34,936 nt of DNA from Thermoplasmata archaeon (GCA_021790425.1 JAJYEA010000020.1:1-34936); one strand, 5' to 3'; shown: positions 1 to 8,341, counted from the stretch's first letter. Program-made: numbers and translations. The notes: generated from the sequence alone by a model not told the origin.

Positions 1-90
1 AAGCAATACCTCGGGCGCGCAGTCTATGTGGTGGTCCGCAAGCCCGGGGCCGATGTGAGTGACAGGACTCTCCGCCGGCGGCGAAAGTGA
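1..90 (+). CDS. C-terminal end of an unidentified protein (5' truncated)
   Basis: Frame 1 is open from the window edge to a TGA at 88-90 and encodes about 29 residues, with a beta-strand-like stretch (YLGRAVYVVVRKPG) and a basic end (RRRRK). The next gene starts 93 bases later behind its own TATA-like box, which fits a gene end here. The family cannot be named from so little sequence, and it may be a chance open frame. Confidence 0.35.
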   Translation, partial: KQYLGRAVYVVVRKPGADVSDRTLRRRRK

Positions 91-140
91 GCGGGTGGGT
101 CACCCCCTAAATGTGTCCCACACCCGGCTCGCGGGAAGGG

Positions 141-146
141 CTTAAG
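141..146 (+). promoter_or_regulatory. TATA-like box for the cyclophilin gene
   Basis: CTTAAG in a GC-rich spacer, about 40 bases before the ATG at 184. A GAGGT at 170-174 could serve as ribosome binding site, so this transcript probably has a short leader. Confidence 0.5.
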
Positions 147-183
147 CGGGTCTCCCGCCTCACCGGGGGCCGAGGTAACGGGC

Positions 184-651
184 ATGGCGAATCCGAAGGT
201 GGCGATGGAGACGACGATGGGGAACGTGGAGATCGAGCTCTTCCAGGACCGTGCTCCGAAGACGGCGGGGAACTTCCGCACGCTGGTCGAGAAGGGATTC
301 TACAACGGGCTGGTCTTCCACCGGGTCATCGACGGGTTCATGATCCAGGGCGGGTGCCCGAAGGGCACCGGCACCGGGGGCCCGGGATACGAGATTCCCG
401 ACGAGTTCGGCGCCGGGCTCCGCCACACCTCCGAGGGCATCCTCTCCATGGCGAACGCAGGGCCCAACACCGGCGGGAGCCAGTTCTTCATCACGCTCGC
501 GCCCACCCCGTGGCTCGACGGCAAGCACGCCATCTTCGGCAAGGTCACGAAGGGGATCGAGATCGTCCGCGCCATCGGCAAGGTGCCGGTGGACGGGAGC
601 GACCGGCCCCGGACGCCCGTCAAGATCACGAGCGCGAAGATCGTCGGGTAG
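184..651 (+). CDS. Cyclophilin-type peptidyl-prolyl cis-trans isomerase
   Basis: A 155-residue single-domain cyclophilin, the normal size for a cytosolic prokaryotic PPIase; no signal peptide is visible. It catalyses cis-trans isomerisation of X-Pro peptide bonds and helps protein folding. Family landmarks are [13 protein letters not shown] near residues 40-52, the GTGTGGPGY loop, [10 protein letters not shown] near 95-104 and [12 protein letters not shown] near 112-123; these contain the active-site Arg, Phe, Met and Gln of the family. The ATG at 184 has a GAGGT nine bases upstream. Its 3' end overlaps the convergent 2H phosphoesterase by 26 bases. The family assignment is very secure; the client proteins are unknown. 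Confidence 0.95.
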   Translation: MANPKVAMETTMGNVEIELFQDRAPKTAGNFRTLVEKGFYNGLVFHRVIDGFMIQGGCPKGTGTGGPGYEIPDEFGAGLRHTSEGILSMANAGPNTGGSQFFITLAPTPWLDGKHAIFGKVTKGIEIVRAIGKVPVDGSDRPRTPVKITSAKIVG

Positions 652-1264
652 GCCGGCGGACCCGCCGCGGGCTCCGTTCCCCTCCGGGCCGCCGGGCCCT
701 TCCCCGGAGCGGGAACGTCCGTACCGGTTCTTGGACCGTCCCGTCGTCCCCCACGAGCGTGAGATTGTCGATGCGGATCTTCCAGCGATAGTCCCCGGGG
801 GCCAGGATCTCGAGGGCCTCCCGCATCGACCGCCGGGAGAGCGGGACCGCGTTCCGCACGTCCCCGTACGCGAGGGAGATGTGCGGGTACCATGAGTTCG
901 GACGATAGTGGGGGGATTCCTTCCGGGCATGGGGGGAGCACAGGTGCCAGAGCCGCCGGTGGAACGCCCGGAGCCGGGGATCGCGCGCGAGCGCGATGTG
1001 GATGACGGGCCACTTCCCTTCGAACGTCGCGAGGCCCCGCGCGCGGACGTCGAAGGGGGGCGTCTCCCGGGCCAGGGTCTCGAGCGCCGCGATGACCCCG
1101 TCCGGATCGTACTCCAAGGCGAGATGGTAGCTGAAGTGCGGGAAGGGCATGATGAAGACCCCCTGGAGCCCCAGCTCCCGGTCGAGGGTCTCCCAGATCG
1201 CCTTCACGCGCTCGCTGGAGCGACGGTCGAGGAGCGACACCACTCCCCGGAAGACGGACGGCAT
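626..1264 (-). CDS. 2H phosphoesterase / 2'-5' RNA ligase-like protein
   Basis: A 212-residue protein resembling the 2H phosphoesterase superfamily (ThpR/LigT and relatives), which opens cyclic phosphodiesters or acts on RNA 2'-phosphates. The second H-x-S/T motif is clear ([10 protein letters not shown], His about 128). The first is probably PHFS or YHLA at residues 43-49. The distance between the two and the total length fit the family. The C-terminal 25 residues are Arg-rich and low complexity, where the gene runs into the convergent cyclophilin gene, so that tail may be poorly conserved. The start has a CTTATG TATA-like box 30 bases upstream, suggesting a leaderless mRNA. The substrate is not predictable. 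Confidence 0.7.
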   Translation of the reverse strand: MPSVFRGVVSLLDRRSSERVKAIWETLDRELGLQGVFIMPFPHFSYHLALEYDPDGVIAALETLARETPPFDVRARGLATFEGKWPVIHIALARDPRLRAFHRRLWHLCSPHARKESPHYRPNSWYPHISLAYGDVRNAVPLSRRSMREALEILAPGDYRWKIRIDNLTLVGDDGTVQEPVRTFPLRGRARRPGGERSPRRVRRPTRRSSRS

Positions 1265-1292
1265 GGCCGGAGGGCGAGAGCGGTCCCGGGGG

Positions 1293-1298
1293 CATAAG
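1293..1298 (-). promoter_or_regulatory. TATA-like box for the 2H phosphoesterase gene
   Basis: CTTATG read on the minus strand, about 30 bases upstream of the ATG at 1264. The spacing predicts transcription starting within a few bases of the start codon. Confidence 0.5.
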
Positions 1299-1325
1299 CC
1301 CGCCGGTCCCCCGGGGCGGGCCGGG

Positions 1326-2195
1326 TCAGATCGCGCCGGTACGCGAGTGCTCGTAGCTCGCCCGCAGGGCCTCGAAGTACCCCTCGGGGGAGCCGACCGA
1401 GATCCACCGCTCCTTCGATGCGTCGCTCACGACGGCGAGCACCTTCTTCCCCTGGCCGATGAGCCGCGCGATCCCAGAGGTGACCTCGAGCTCGCGCTCC
1501 GTCCCGTCCACCGCCCGGAGGGCGCGGAAGATCCCGGACTCGAAGACGTAGAGCGCCGTGGCCGCCCAGGAGCTCTTGGGCTCCTTCGGCTTCTCCTCCA
1601 TCCCGGTCACGCGGAGGAAGGAGTGGCCGCGGAACGTGCCCGCCTGGGTCCCCTCCACCACACCGTAGCGGCGGGGGTCCTTGACCTCCCGCACGAAGAC
1701 CACCGCGGCGGCCTTCTCGCGCTCGCGGAGGTCGGCCATGAGCTTCATCGCCCCCCCGTGCACCGGCTCGAGGAGCAGGGCGTCGGCGGCGTGGAGGAGG
1801 AACGGGGAGTCCCCGACGGAGTCCTCGGCCTCGAGGAGGGCGTTCCCGAACCCGCGCGGGGCGCTCTGCACCACCCAGTTGAGCCGGAGCCGGGCCAGCA
1901 TCTCGTCCAGCGCGACGGTCTCCGTCAGTCGCTCCTGGTGGTGCGCGTGACGTGCCAGGAGGTCCGTGTCCGGGGTGAAGTAGCGCACGACGGCCTCGAC
2001 GTCCCGGCCGGCGACCATGGTGATGCTCGTGACGCCAGCGCCGTACAGGGTGCGGACCACGAGGTGGGCGACGGGCGCGAGGACGGGCACCCCGTCCCGG
2101 CCGCGGTAGAAGAGGGGCAGCATCTCCTTGCGCAGGCCGCGCGTCACGGGCAGCATCCGCGTGCCTTCCCCGGCGAGGGTGACCACGCCCCTCAT
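1326..2195 (-). CDS. Sugar-phosphate nucleotidyltransferase
   Basis: A 289-residue NTP_transferase-fold enzyme expected to join a sugar-1-phosphate to an NTP, giving an NDP-sugar and pyrophosphate. Visible motifs are the N-terminal G-E-G-T-R-x-L-P loop with KEMLP (residues about 9-27), the Q-S-A-P-R-G-F-G-N-A nucleotide/sugar loop near 108-118, HAADALL (the place of the usual metal-binding G-D) near 132-138, and MEEKP. It has no left-handed beta-helix tail, so it is of the short GalU/RmlA type. The N-terminal signature is less canonical than in the other two nucleotidyltransferases of this window (7372-8220 and 10464-11540), so the sugar is uncertain. It is last in a six-gene operon, its ATG overlapping the preceding TGA as ATGA, which also fixes the start. 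Confidence 0.75.
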   Translation of the reverse strand: MRGVVTLAGEGTRMLPVTRGLRKEMLPLFYRGRDGVPVLAPVAHLVVRTLYGAGVTSITMVAGRDVEAVVRYFTPDTDLLARHAHHQERLTETVALDEMLARLRLNWVVQSAPRGFGNALLEAEDSVGDSPFLLHAADALLLEPVHGGAMKLMADLREREKAAAVVFVREVKDPRRYGVVEGTQAGTFRGHSFLRVTGMEEKPKEPKSSWAATALYVFESGIFRALRAVDGTERELEVTSGIARLIGQGKKVLAVVSDASKERWISVGSPEGYFEALRASYEHSRTGAI

Positions 2196-3712
2196 CGTTC
2201 CTCTACGCTCTCCGGCACGAGCCCGTGCCATCGCACTGTGAATCCGAGGGCCTCCAGCATCGCGGTCGACAGCGACCATCCGGCTAGGACACGCTCCACC
2301 TTTTCCACGCTCGGCAGGGCCCCCCGCACCTCGGAGCGGATCCGGGGCACCAGGTCCTGCTGAACGGCGAACCCCCCTCCGCATAAATAGCCTCTCTCCT
2401 CGAGCAGCCGCACGGCGGTCGCGGGGTCCACGTCCGCCGACCGGGCGATGGACTCCACGGTGCAGACCGGGGATGCCAGGACGAGGTCTGCCGCCTTCAC
2501 GTCGTGGCGGCGTCGTGCGGGCGGAAGGATGCTCCCGAAGTACTGCGCCAGGACGCGTTGCCACACTTCCTCGGGCCCCGCTTTCCCCCTGCCCAGGGCG
2601 ACCTGCCCTTCGCCGGCCAGGGACTTCGTCACGGCGAAGTCCGCCTCCGTCACGATCAGGTAGGGGGGATGGAGCCGGGCGGTGCGGGCGAGCTTGCCCT
2701 CGAGCCACTCCCGGGACCAGAAGCCGACGGCCTCGAAGGCCACCTCCTTTCCCCGGCCGGAGACGACAAGGTCCGGGAAGAGGAGGCCCGTTTCCGCCGG
2801 GTGAGGCTTCGGGGAGGGGTCGACCCGGAGCCCGGCCGCGGCCGCGAGCCGGACGAGGGGCTCGAGGGAGGGCGGTGGCCCGGGTGCCGGTGCCTCCTCC
2901 GGCTCGACCCCGAGATGGGATTCGACCGAGGGGTCCAGGCGCAGGGTACGGGACCGTTTCCTCCCGTCCGACCCGGCATGCGCGATCTGGGCCTCCAGCT
3001 TCCACCCGGGCAACGGGAGGAGGATCGGAAGGAGCCGGGCGAGCGCGGCCCCGTAGCGCTCCGTCCCATGGAGGAAGGAGACCACGCCCTCGATCCGGAG
3101 GAGCGGCGGAGGTCCCTCCTGGGCCGTGAACATGAGCCCCAGGCGCCTGATCCGCGCGATCGCCGTCCGGTGAACGCCGGTCGTGTCGAAGGAGACATTG
3201 ATCTGCGAGGCGCGGAAGAGGAGCGTCTGGCATTGCCCCATGTTGAAACGGCGGAGGAGCTCGGGGGCCTCCGGGGCCCGGACCTCCTCGAGAATCTCTT
3301 CCTCCTCGAGATCGGCCCACATCTGGACCGCGGCGGCCTCGGGGTCCATCGCGAGCTCCCGCCCGAGGGCGGTGAGCGCCGCGTGGCGTTCCCCGGGGGT
3401 GACCGCAGGTTCCCGGTGCGCGTCGAAGATCCGCCGGCGGACCTCGGCCGGAGGGGGACCGGGCCGGATGCGGAAGAGGCTCTCGCGCTCGACGAGGAGC
3501 GCGAGCGCGCGCACGATCTTGTACGACCGTGCCCCCTCCTCGATCTCCCGGATCTGTCGCTCGACCTCGCGGCGGGGTCTCCCCTTGGACCGTCGGAAGG
3601 CCGTGAGCACCCCCTCCGCCATCCCCCGTTGGTCCTCCCCGAGGAACTGTGGACGCACCTGGTCCCGGTAGACCCGGGCCACCAGGAGGCCCCGGGGGAG
3701 CAGGGTGCTCAT
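2192..3712 (-). CDS. Bax1-like DUF790 nuclease, XPB partner
   Basis: A 506-residue protein matching the archaeal DUF790 family in length and layout. Archaeal members (Bax1) are known to bind XPB and act as a structure-specific endonuclease in a nucleotide-excision-repair-like process. The N-terminal half begins MSTLLPRGLLVARVYRDQ and contains the conserved NMGQCQTLLFRA stretch near residues 160-172. The C-terminal half carries a PD-(D/E)xK-like segment: F-P-D-L-V-V, then a V-A-F-E-A-V-G-F-W strand near residues 335-355. The gene lies directly after XPB with an ATGA overlap, the arrangement typical of XPB-Bax1 pairs, and its own TGA overlaps the next ATG. Function is inferred from family and neighbour. 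Confidence 0.85.
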   Translation of the reverse strand: MSTLLPRGLLVARVYRDQVRPQFLGEDQRGMAEGVLTAFRRSKGRPRREVERQIREIEEGARSYKIVRALALLVERESLFRIRPGPPPAEVRRRIFDAHREPAVTPGERHAALTALGRELAMDPEAAAVQMWADLEEEEILEEVRAPEAPELLRRFNMGQCQTLLFRASQINVSFDTTGVHRTAIARIRRLGLMFTAQEGPPPLLRIEGVVSFLHGTERYGAALARLLPILLPLPGWKLEAQIAHAGSDGRKRSRTLRLDPSVESHLGVEPEEAPAPGPPPSLEPLVRLAAAAGLRVDPSPKPHPAETGLLFPDLVVSGRGKEVAFEAVGFWSREWLEGKLARTARLHPPYLIVTEADFAVTKSLAGEGQVALGRGKAGPEEVWQRVLAQYFGSILPPARRRHDVKAADLVLASPVCTVESIARSADVDPATAVRLLEERGYLCGGGFAVQQDLVPRIRSEVRGALPSVEKVERVLAGWSLSTAMLEALGFTVRWHGLVPESVEER

Positions 3713-5073
3713 CCGTCCTCCTTCGGCCGGGCCGTGCCCCCCATGCCGCGCTTCCGTCGCGCCGCGGTCCCCTCCTCCGTCGTGTCGACGGAGAGCACCT
3801 CGTAGAGCACGGCCCGCTTCCCCTCGCGGGGGCGCAGGATGCGGCCGAGGCGTTGCCGGAACTGCCGGGGGCTCCCCGACCCCGAGAGCATGATCCCCAC
3901 CGAGGCCTCCGGGACGTCGACCCCCTCGTCGAGGACCCGCGACGTGGCGAGGACGAGGTTCCGCCCCTCCTTGAACCGGGCCAGGTACTCGCGCCGCTCC
4001 TCCTCCCCGGTCTTGTAGGTGATGCAGGGGACCAGGAGGGCGCGGGAGAGATCGTACGCCTGGGAGGTCTCGTCCGTGAAGATGATCGCCCGTTCCCCCC
4101 GGTGGTGGGAGAGGATCGTGCGCACGGCCTCGAGCTTCGCCCGCGGGTTGAACGAGATGGACCGGGCCTGCCGCCAGGCGATCAGGGCCTCCCGTCCCTC
4201 CGGGTTCCACGACCGCCGGATGAAGGCATCGAAGTCCCAGGGGCCCCGGAAGCGCATCCGATGGCGGCGGAGGTAGCTCGTGAAGACCTCCCGGTGCCGC
4301 TCGTACTCCTCCATCTCGTCGGGGCCGAGGGCGACCTTCACCTTGACCAGGGAGAAGTCCGCGAGGTACTCGGTGAGCTCCTCGTACCCCCGCTCGAAGA
4401 TCTTCCCCCCCATCAGCTGTTGGAGCTCGAGGTGGAGGAGGTCGGCGCGCTCGTAGGTCGCGGTGAGGCCGAGCCGCGCGGGGGCGAGGTACATCTCGGC
4501 GATATGGCGGAAGGACGGGGAGGGGAGGTGGTGCACCTCGTCCACCACGAGGAAGTCGAAGCGATTCCCGAGCGACTCGGCCCGCAGGAGCGCCGAGTCG
4601 TAGGTGGAGACCGTGAGGGGGCGGACGTCCGCCGCGCCCCCTCCCAACCGCCCCACCTCCTGGTGGAAGACCTGGGAGAGCTTCGTGACCCACTGGTCGA
4701 TCAGGTCGAGGGTGGGGACCACCACGAGCGTGGAACCGGAGACGGCCCGGATGGCCTCGAGGGCCACATGGGTCTTGCCGGCGGCGGTGGGCAGCACGAT
4801 CACGCCCATCTGCCCCCACCGTCGCCACTCCTCCACGGCCTCCTGCTGGTACGGCCGCAGTTGTTCGGAGTGCTCGAACCGTGGGGCCGGAAGGGCCTCC
4901 ATGGCGCGGTCCTCGAACTCTCCGGCCGGGAGACCGCGCCCCCAGGCGAGGAGCTTCCCATACTCCATGCCGAGCGCCCGGTACGCCCCCGCCCGCTCGT
5001 CCCAGAGACCGTACGGGGGCTTCCGTCCCTGGACCAGCACGGTCCCCTTGTCGTAGGTGAGGACGGTGCTCAT
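3709..5073 (-). CDS. XPB-type DNA repair helicase (SF2)
   Basis: A 454-residue superfamily 2 helicase of the archaeal XPB type. Motifs in order: LRPYQQEAV (72-80), Walker A LPTAAGKT (94-101), Walker B DEVHH (178-182), LGLTAT (201-206) followed by E-R-A-D where XPB proteins carry the RED motif, TSRVLDEGVDVPEA (motif V) and QRLGRILRP (motif VI, about 407-415). It should unwind DNA around lesions together with Bax1, encoded next with an ATGA overlap. Its own start overlaps the TGA of the UDP-glucose dehydrogenase gene, so a repair helicase is translationally coupled to sugar-nucleotide genes. The basic, Gly-rich C-terminal 20 residues are probably disordered. Confidence 0.92.
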   Translation of the reverse strand: MSTVLTYDKGTVLVQGRKPPYGLWDERAGAYRALGMEYGKLLAWGRGLPAGEFEDRAMEALPAPRFEHSEQLRPYQQEAVEEWRRWGQMGVIVLPTAAGKTHVALEAIRAVSGSTLVVVPTLDLIDQWVTKLSQVFHQEVGRLGGGAADVRPLTVSTYDSALLRAESLGNRFDFLVVDEVHHLPSPSFRHIAEMYLAPARLGLTATYERADLLHLELQQLMGGKIFERGYEELTEYLADFSLVKVKVALGPDEMEEYERHREVFTSYLRRHRMRFRGPWDFDAFIRRSWNPEGREALIAWRQARSISFNPRAKLEAVRTILSHHRGERAIIFTDETSQAYDLSRALLVPCITYKTGEEERREYLARFKEGRNLVLATSRVLDEGVDVPEASVGIMLSGSGSPRQFRQRLGRILRPREGKRAVLYEVLSVDTTEEGTAARRKRGMGGTARPKEDG

Positions 5074-6416
5074 CGGGTACCGAGCCCGACCGCGCGGTAC
5101 CGTACCCCGGCACGCGAGAGGCGGGCGGGGTCCACCGAGCGACGGGCATCCACCACGGCGCGTTGCCGGAGCCCCTTCCAGATCTTGGTGGGGGCGGTCC
5201 GGAACTCCTTCCAGTCCGTGTGGATCACGGCGATGTCCGATCCGCGGGTCGCCTCGGCCAGGGACAGGGTGAAACGCACCCTCGTTCCCACGCTCCTGCG
5301 GAGCCGGTCCGGCATCCCCTTCCGGAACTCTTCCGCCGCATGGGGGTCGTAGAGCCGCACCGAGGCCCCCCGTCGCAGGAGCTCGGCCAGGATGGGGTAG
5401 GCACGGGATTCCCGGCAGTCGGAGGTGCCGGCCTTGAAGGAGAGTCCGAGCAGCGCCACCACGCTGCCGTCCAGCGAGGGGACCAGCTCCGCGGCCACGT
5501 CCACGACATGCCGGGGTTGGTCCTCGTTGGCGGCCAGCGCGGCTTCCGCGAGCCGCGCGGAAAGCCCCTCGCCCTTCGCCCAGGCGGCGAGGGCACGGAC
5601 GTCCTTGGGGAAGCAGCTGCCACCGAACCCGGGCCCGGCCACCAGGAAGCGGGGGCCGATCCGCGGATCGAGCCCGACCGCATCCATCACGGGGCGGTAG
5701 TCCACCCCGGCCCTCTCGGCCATCGATGCGATCTCGTTCGCGAAGGAGACCCGGGCCGCGAGCATCGTGTTCGAGGCGTACTTCACGAGCTCCGCTCCGG
5801 CCGGGGGAAGGACGACGATCGGGGCGTGGAACGGCGCGTAGAGCGCGCGAAGCACCGCCTCGGATTTGCGATCCTGGGTGCCGAGGACGATGCGGGCGGG
5901 GTGGATCGCATCCGCCACCATCGTCCCTTCCGCGAGGAACTCGGGGTTCGAGGCGACGGAGAACCCCCGCCCCGCGGCCTTGCGGCTCCTCCGGGCGAGG
6001 ATCGGGGCCACGACCGAATCGGCCGTTCCCGGGACCACCGTGCTCTTGACGACGAAGAGCCGCCAGTCGGGGATCCGGGCGAGGAGGGTGCCGAGCTCCT
6101 CGGCGGACGCGCGCAGGAAGGAGAGGTCAATCGACCCGTCGGAGCCGCTCGGGGTCGGCAGGCAGAGGAAGATCACCTCGCACCGCGCGAGGAGGTCGGC
6201 CGCGCTGTCGGCCATGGAGAGGCGACCGAGCTTCGACTGACGGGCGAAGAGCTCGGGGAGCCCCTCCTCGTAGAGGGGGGCCACTCCCTTCCGGAGCGCC
6301 TCGGCCCGCGCCTGGTCCAGGTCGTACCCGACGACCTTGTGCCCGACCTTGGCGAGGGCGACCGCCGTGGCGAGGCCGACGTACCCCATGCCCACGATTC
6401 CGACACGCCGGGGCAT
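5070..6416 (-). CDS. UDP-glucose / UDP-sugar 6-dehydrogenase
   Basis: A 448-residue NAD-dependent nucleotide-sugar dehydrogenase that oxidises the C6 hydroxyl of UDP-glucose (or a relative) to a carboxylate in two steps. The Rossmann motif GMGYVGL is at residues 9-15, SNPEFLAEG at about 157-164, a conserved Lys at 212, and the catalytic Cys268 within GFGGSCFPKD. Length is typical. Between galU-like and UDP-glucuronate-decarboxylase-like genes, UDP-glucose to UDP-glucuronate is the most economical reading; UDP-GlcNAc or GDP-mannose dehydrogenases are alternatives. The start at 6416 follows the previous stop by five bases with GGTGAG just upstream; the stop overlaps the XPB start (ATGA). Confidence 0.9.
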   Translation of the reverse strand: MPRRVGIVGMGYVGLATAVALAKVGHKVVGYDLDQARAEALRKGVAPLYEEGLPELFARQSKLGRLSMADSAADLLARCEVIFLCLPTPSGSDGSIDLSFLRASAEELGTLLARIPDWRLFVVKSTVVPGTADSVVAPILARRSRKAAGRGFSVASNPEFLAEGTMVADAIHPARIVLGTQDRKSEAVLRALYAPFHAPIVVLPPAGAELVKYASNTMLAARVSFANEIASMAERAGVDYRPVMDAVGLDPRIGPRFLVAGPGFGGSCFPKDVRALAAWAKGEGLSARLAEAALAANEDQPRHVVDVAAELVPSLDGSVVALLGLSFKAGTSDCRESRAYPILAELLRRGASVRLYDPHAAEEFRKGMPDRLRRSVGTRVRFTLSLAEATRGSDIAVIHTDWKEFRTAPTKIWKGLRQRAVVDARRSVDPARLSRAGVRYRAVGLGTR

Positions 6417-6421
6417 CGATC

Positions 6422-7375
6422 TCACCGCCGTGTCCCCTGCACGACCGACCGGAAGTATTCGGAGGTGAGTTGCAGCCCCTCCTCCAGCGAGACCCGGGGC
6501 CTCCACTTGAGGATCTTCCGCGCCCGGGTGATGTCGGGGCGCCGGCGCTCCGGGTCGTCCCTGCCCCGGGTGATCCGCACGATCTTCGAGCGGCTCCCGG
6601 TGATCTCGCGGATCTGCTCCGCGATCTCGAGGATGGAGTGTTCGGTGTCGGGGTTGCCGAGGTTCACCGGTCCCTCGACCCGGTCGACCTCCGCGAGCGC
6701 GCGCAGGCCGCGCACGAGGTCGCTGACGTAGCAGAAGGAACGGGTCTGCCGGCCGGTGCCCTGGACCGTGATGGGGGCTCCCTTCCACCCCTGGACGAAG
6801 AAGTTCGAGATTACCCGCCCGTCCTCCGGGTCCATCCGGGGGCCGTAGGTGTTGAAGATGCGGGCGATGCGCACGTCGACCCCCCGGCTGGTGCGCCAGG
6901 CCATGGAGAGCGCCTCGGAGAACCGCTTCCCCTCGTCATAGCAGGAGCGGGGCCCCACCGGGTTCACGTGCCCCCAGTAGGACTCGGTCTGGGGATGGAC
7001 CTCGGGGTCACCGTAGACCTCCGAGGTGGAGGCGAGGACCATCCGCGCCTTGCAGGCGGCCGCATGGGCGAGGAGGCGGGCCGTGCCGCGCGAGTTGACC
7101 TCGAGCGTCTCGAGCGGGTGCTCCTGGTACCGCGGTGGGGAGGCCGGGGAGGCGAGGTGATAGATCACGTCGACCTCGGCGCGGGGGACCCTCCGGCTGA
7201 CGTCGATGCGGGAGAAGTGGAACTGCGGATAGCGACGGAGGGGTTCGAGATTCTCCCGCCGTCCGGTCAGGAAGTTGTCCACCCCCCAGACCTCCCATCC
7301 GTCGGCGAGGAGGGACTCCGAGAGGTGGGAGCCCACGAAGCCCGCGGCGCCCGCGACGAGGGCCCGTCGGGTCAG
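6422..7375 (-). CDS. UDP-glucuronate decarboxylase (UDP-xylose synthase)-like SDR
   Basis: A 317-residue extended short-chain dehydrogenase. Family-specific signatures are HLASPASPPRYQ and the run STSEVYGDPEVHPQ followed by Y-W-G and CYDEGKR, which holds the catalytic Tyr-x3-Lys. These are hallmarks of UDP-glucuronate decarboxylases, which convert UDP-glucuronate to UDP-xylose with internal NAD recycling. Start choice: the NAD-binding GAAGFVG lies upstream of the first GTG (7336), so that start is too late. The only frame-preserving candidate before an in-frame TAA (7388-7390) that includes the motif is CTG at 7375-7373. It overlaps the galU TGA as CTGA, mirroring the ATGA overlaps elsewhere in this operon. 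The CTG start is inferred. Confidence 0.85.
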   Translation of the reverse strand: MTRRALVAGAAGFVGSHLSESLLADGWEVWGVDNFLTGRRENLEPLRRYPQFHFSRIDVSRRVPRAEVDVIYHLASPASPPRYQEHPLETLEVNSRGTARLLAHAAACKARMVLASTSEVYGDPEVHPQTESYWGHVNPVGPRSCYDEGKRFSEALSMAWRTSRGVDVRIARIFNTYGPRMDPEDGRVISNFFVQGWKGAPITVQGTGRQTRSFCYVSDLVRGLRALAEVDRVEGPVNLGNPDTEHSILEIAEQIREITGSRSKIVRITRGRDDPERRRPDITRARKILKWRPRVSLEEGLQLTSEYFRSVVQGTRR

Positions 7376-8220
7376 TGTCCCACCCCCTTAAGGAGATCCA
7401 GCACGGCGGGCCGGAGCTGGGGGTCGCGCAGCGCGAACTCGAGGTTCGTGCGGAGCCAGATCTTCCGGTCACCGATGTCGTAGCGCTTGCCGGAGAAGGT
7501 GACCGCGTAGAGCTTCTCCTTCTGGCGGAGGTGGTCGAGGGCCGAGGTCAGCTGGACCTCCCCCCTCCGGTCGGGAGCGGTCTTCGCGATCGCGTCGAAG
7601 ATGGTCGGGGTGAGGAAGTAGGCACCGGTGATCCCCAGCCGGCTCGGGGCCTCCTCGGGCCTCGGCTTCTCCACCATCTGTTCGACCTGGAAGACACCGG
7701 GGGCGACCTCGGGACCGGCCACGATCCCGTAGTCGGCCACCTTCTCGGTGGGCACGGTCTCCACGGCGATCACGGAGGAGGCCCCTCCCAGCTCCACGAA
7801 GCGCTGGTGGAGCTGCCGGAGGAGGGGCGGGTCGCAGACGTTGATCGTGTCCCCGAGGAGGACTCCGAAGGGCTCGGCCCCGACGTGATGGCGCGCGCAG
7901 TAGACTGCGTCGGCGAGCCCCCGGGGCTGGCGCTGCCGGACGAAGAAGATGGACACGCGGTCCGTGAGCCGCTCGAGCTCCTCGAGCTCGGGCGCCTCCC
8001 CGATCGGGCCGAGATCGGGGTTGTGGTCGAAATAGTCCTCCACGGCCCGCTTGCCGCGGCCCGTGATGATCACGATGTCGCTGGCCCCCGCGTCCACCGC
8101 CTCCTGCACGACATAGTGGATGACGGGCCGGTCCACCACCGGGAGCATCTCCTTCGGCATGCTCTTCGTTGCCGGGAGAAAACGGCGGCCGAGACCGGCG
8201 GCCGGAATGACGACCTTCAT
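7372..8220 (-). CDS. galU: UTP-glucose-1-phosphate uridylyltransferase
   Basis: A 282-residue GalU-type enzyme making UDP-glucose from UTP and glucose-1-phosphate. The N-terminal signature PAAGLGRRFLPATKSMPKEM (residues 6-25) is near-identical to bacterial GalU, followed by RQPRGLADAV (about 112-121), LLGDTI (metal-binding Asp) and a VEKP motif; length fits. It is first in the six-gene minus-strand operon, so it probably supplies UDP-glucose to the dehydrogenase and decarboxylase that follow. The ATG at 8220 is preceded by a TATA-like CGTTAAGG about 30 bases upstream. Confidence 0.93.
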   Translation of the reverse strand: MKVVIPAAGLGRRFLPATKSMPKEMLPVVDRPVIHYVVQEAVDAGASDIVIITGRGKRAVEDYFDHNPDLGPIGEAPELEELERLTDRVSIFFVRQRQPRGLADAVYCARHHVGAEPFGVLLGDTINVCDPPLLRQLHQRFVELGGASSVIAVETVPTEKVADYGIVAGPEVAPGVFQVEQMVEKPRPEEAPSRLGITGAYFLTPTIFDAIAKTAPDRRGEVQLTSALDHLRQKEKLYAVTFSGKRYDIGDRKIWLRTNLEFALRDPQLRPAVLDLLKGVGH

Positions 8221-8246
8221 CCGCGCGCCGTGGAGAACGCGGGGGG

Positions 8247-8254
8247 CCTTAACG
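8247..8254 (-). promoter_or_regulatory. TATA-like box for the galU-to-nucleotidyltransferase operon
   Basis: CGTTAAGG on the minus strand, about 30 bases before the galU ATG. No other candidate promoter was seen within the six-gene operon, and most joints overlap, so it may drive all six genes. Confidence 0.45.
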
Positions 8255-8334
8255 TCAGGGGTCCCGTCACGGGCCCCCCGGGGTAAGCGGCCCGGGAAGG
8301 TCGCTGAGGGGGCCTCCATCCGCTTGCAATGTGC

Positions 8335-8341
8335 CTTATAT
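8335..8341 (+). promoter_or_regulatory. TATA-like box for the small membrane protein gene
   Basis: CTTATAT, about 65 bases upstream of the ATG at 8404. Unlike most promoters here it predicts a leader of about 40 bases. Confidence 0.4.

Noticed and set aside
1326-3320. A 664-codon frame extending the nucleotidyltransferase
   Set aside because: The extension overlaps Bax1, is Arg/Pro/Gly-rich, and the real N-terminus (nucleotide loop) begins at the ATG at 2195.
2192-5149. A 985-codon open frame that could be read as one large protein upstream of Bax1
   Set aside because: The part from 3713 to 5149 is a stop-free shadow of the XPB gene in another frame. XPB itself has all helicase motifs in its own frame, and Bax1 has a coupled ATG at 3712.
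3649-5352. A 567-codon plus-strand frame opposite XPB
   Set aside because: It is antisense to XPB and has the composition of GC-rich shadow frames, with no domain.
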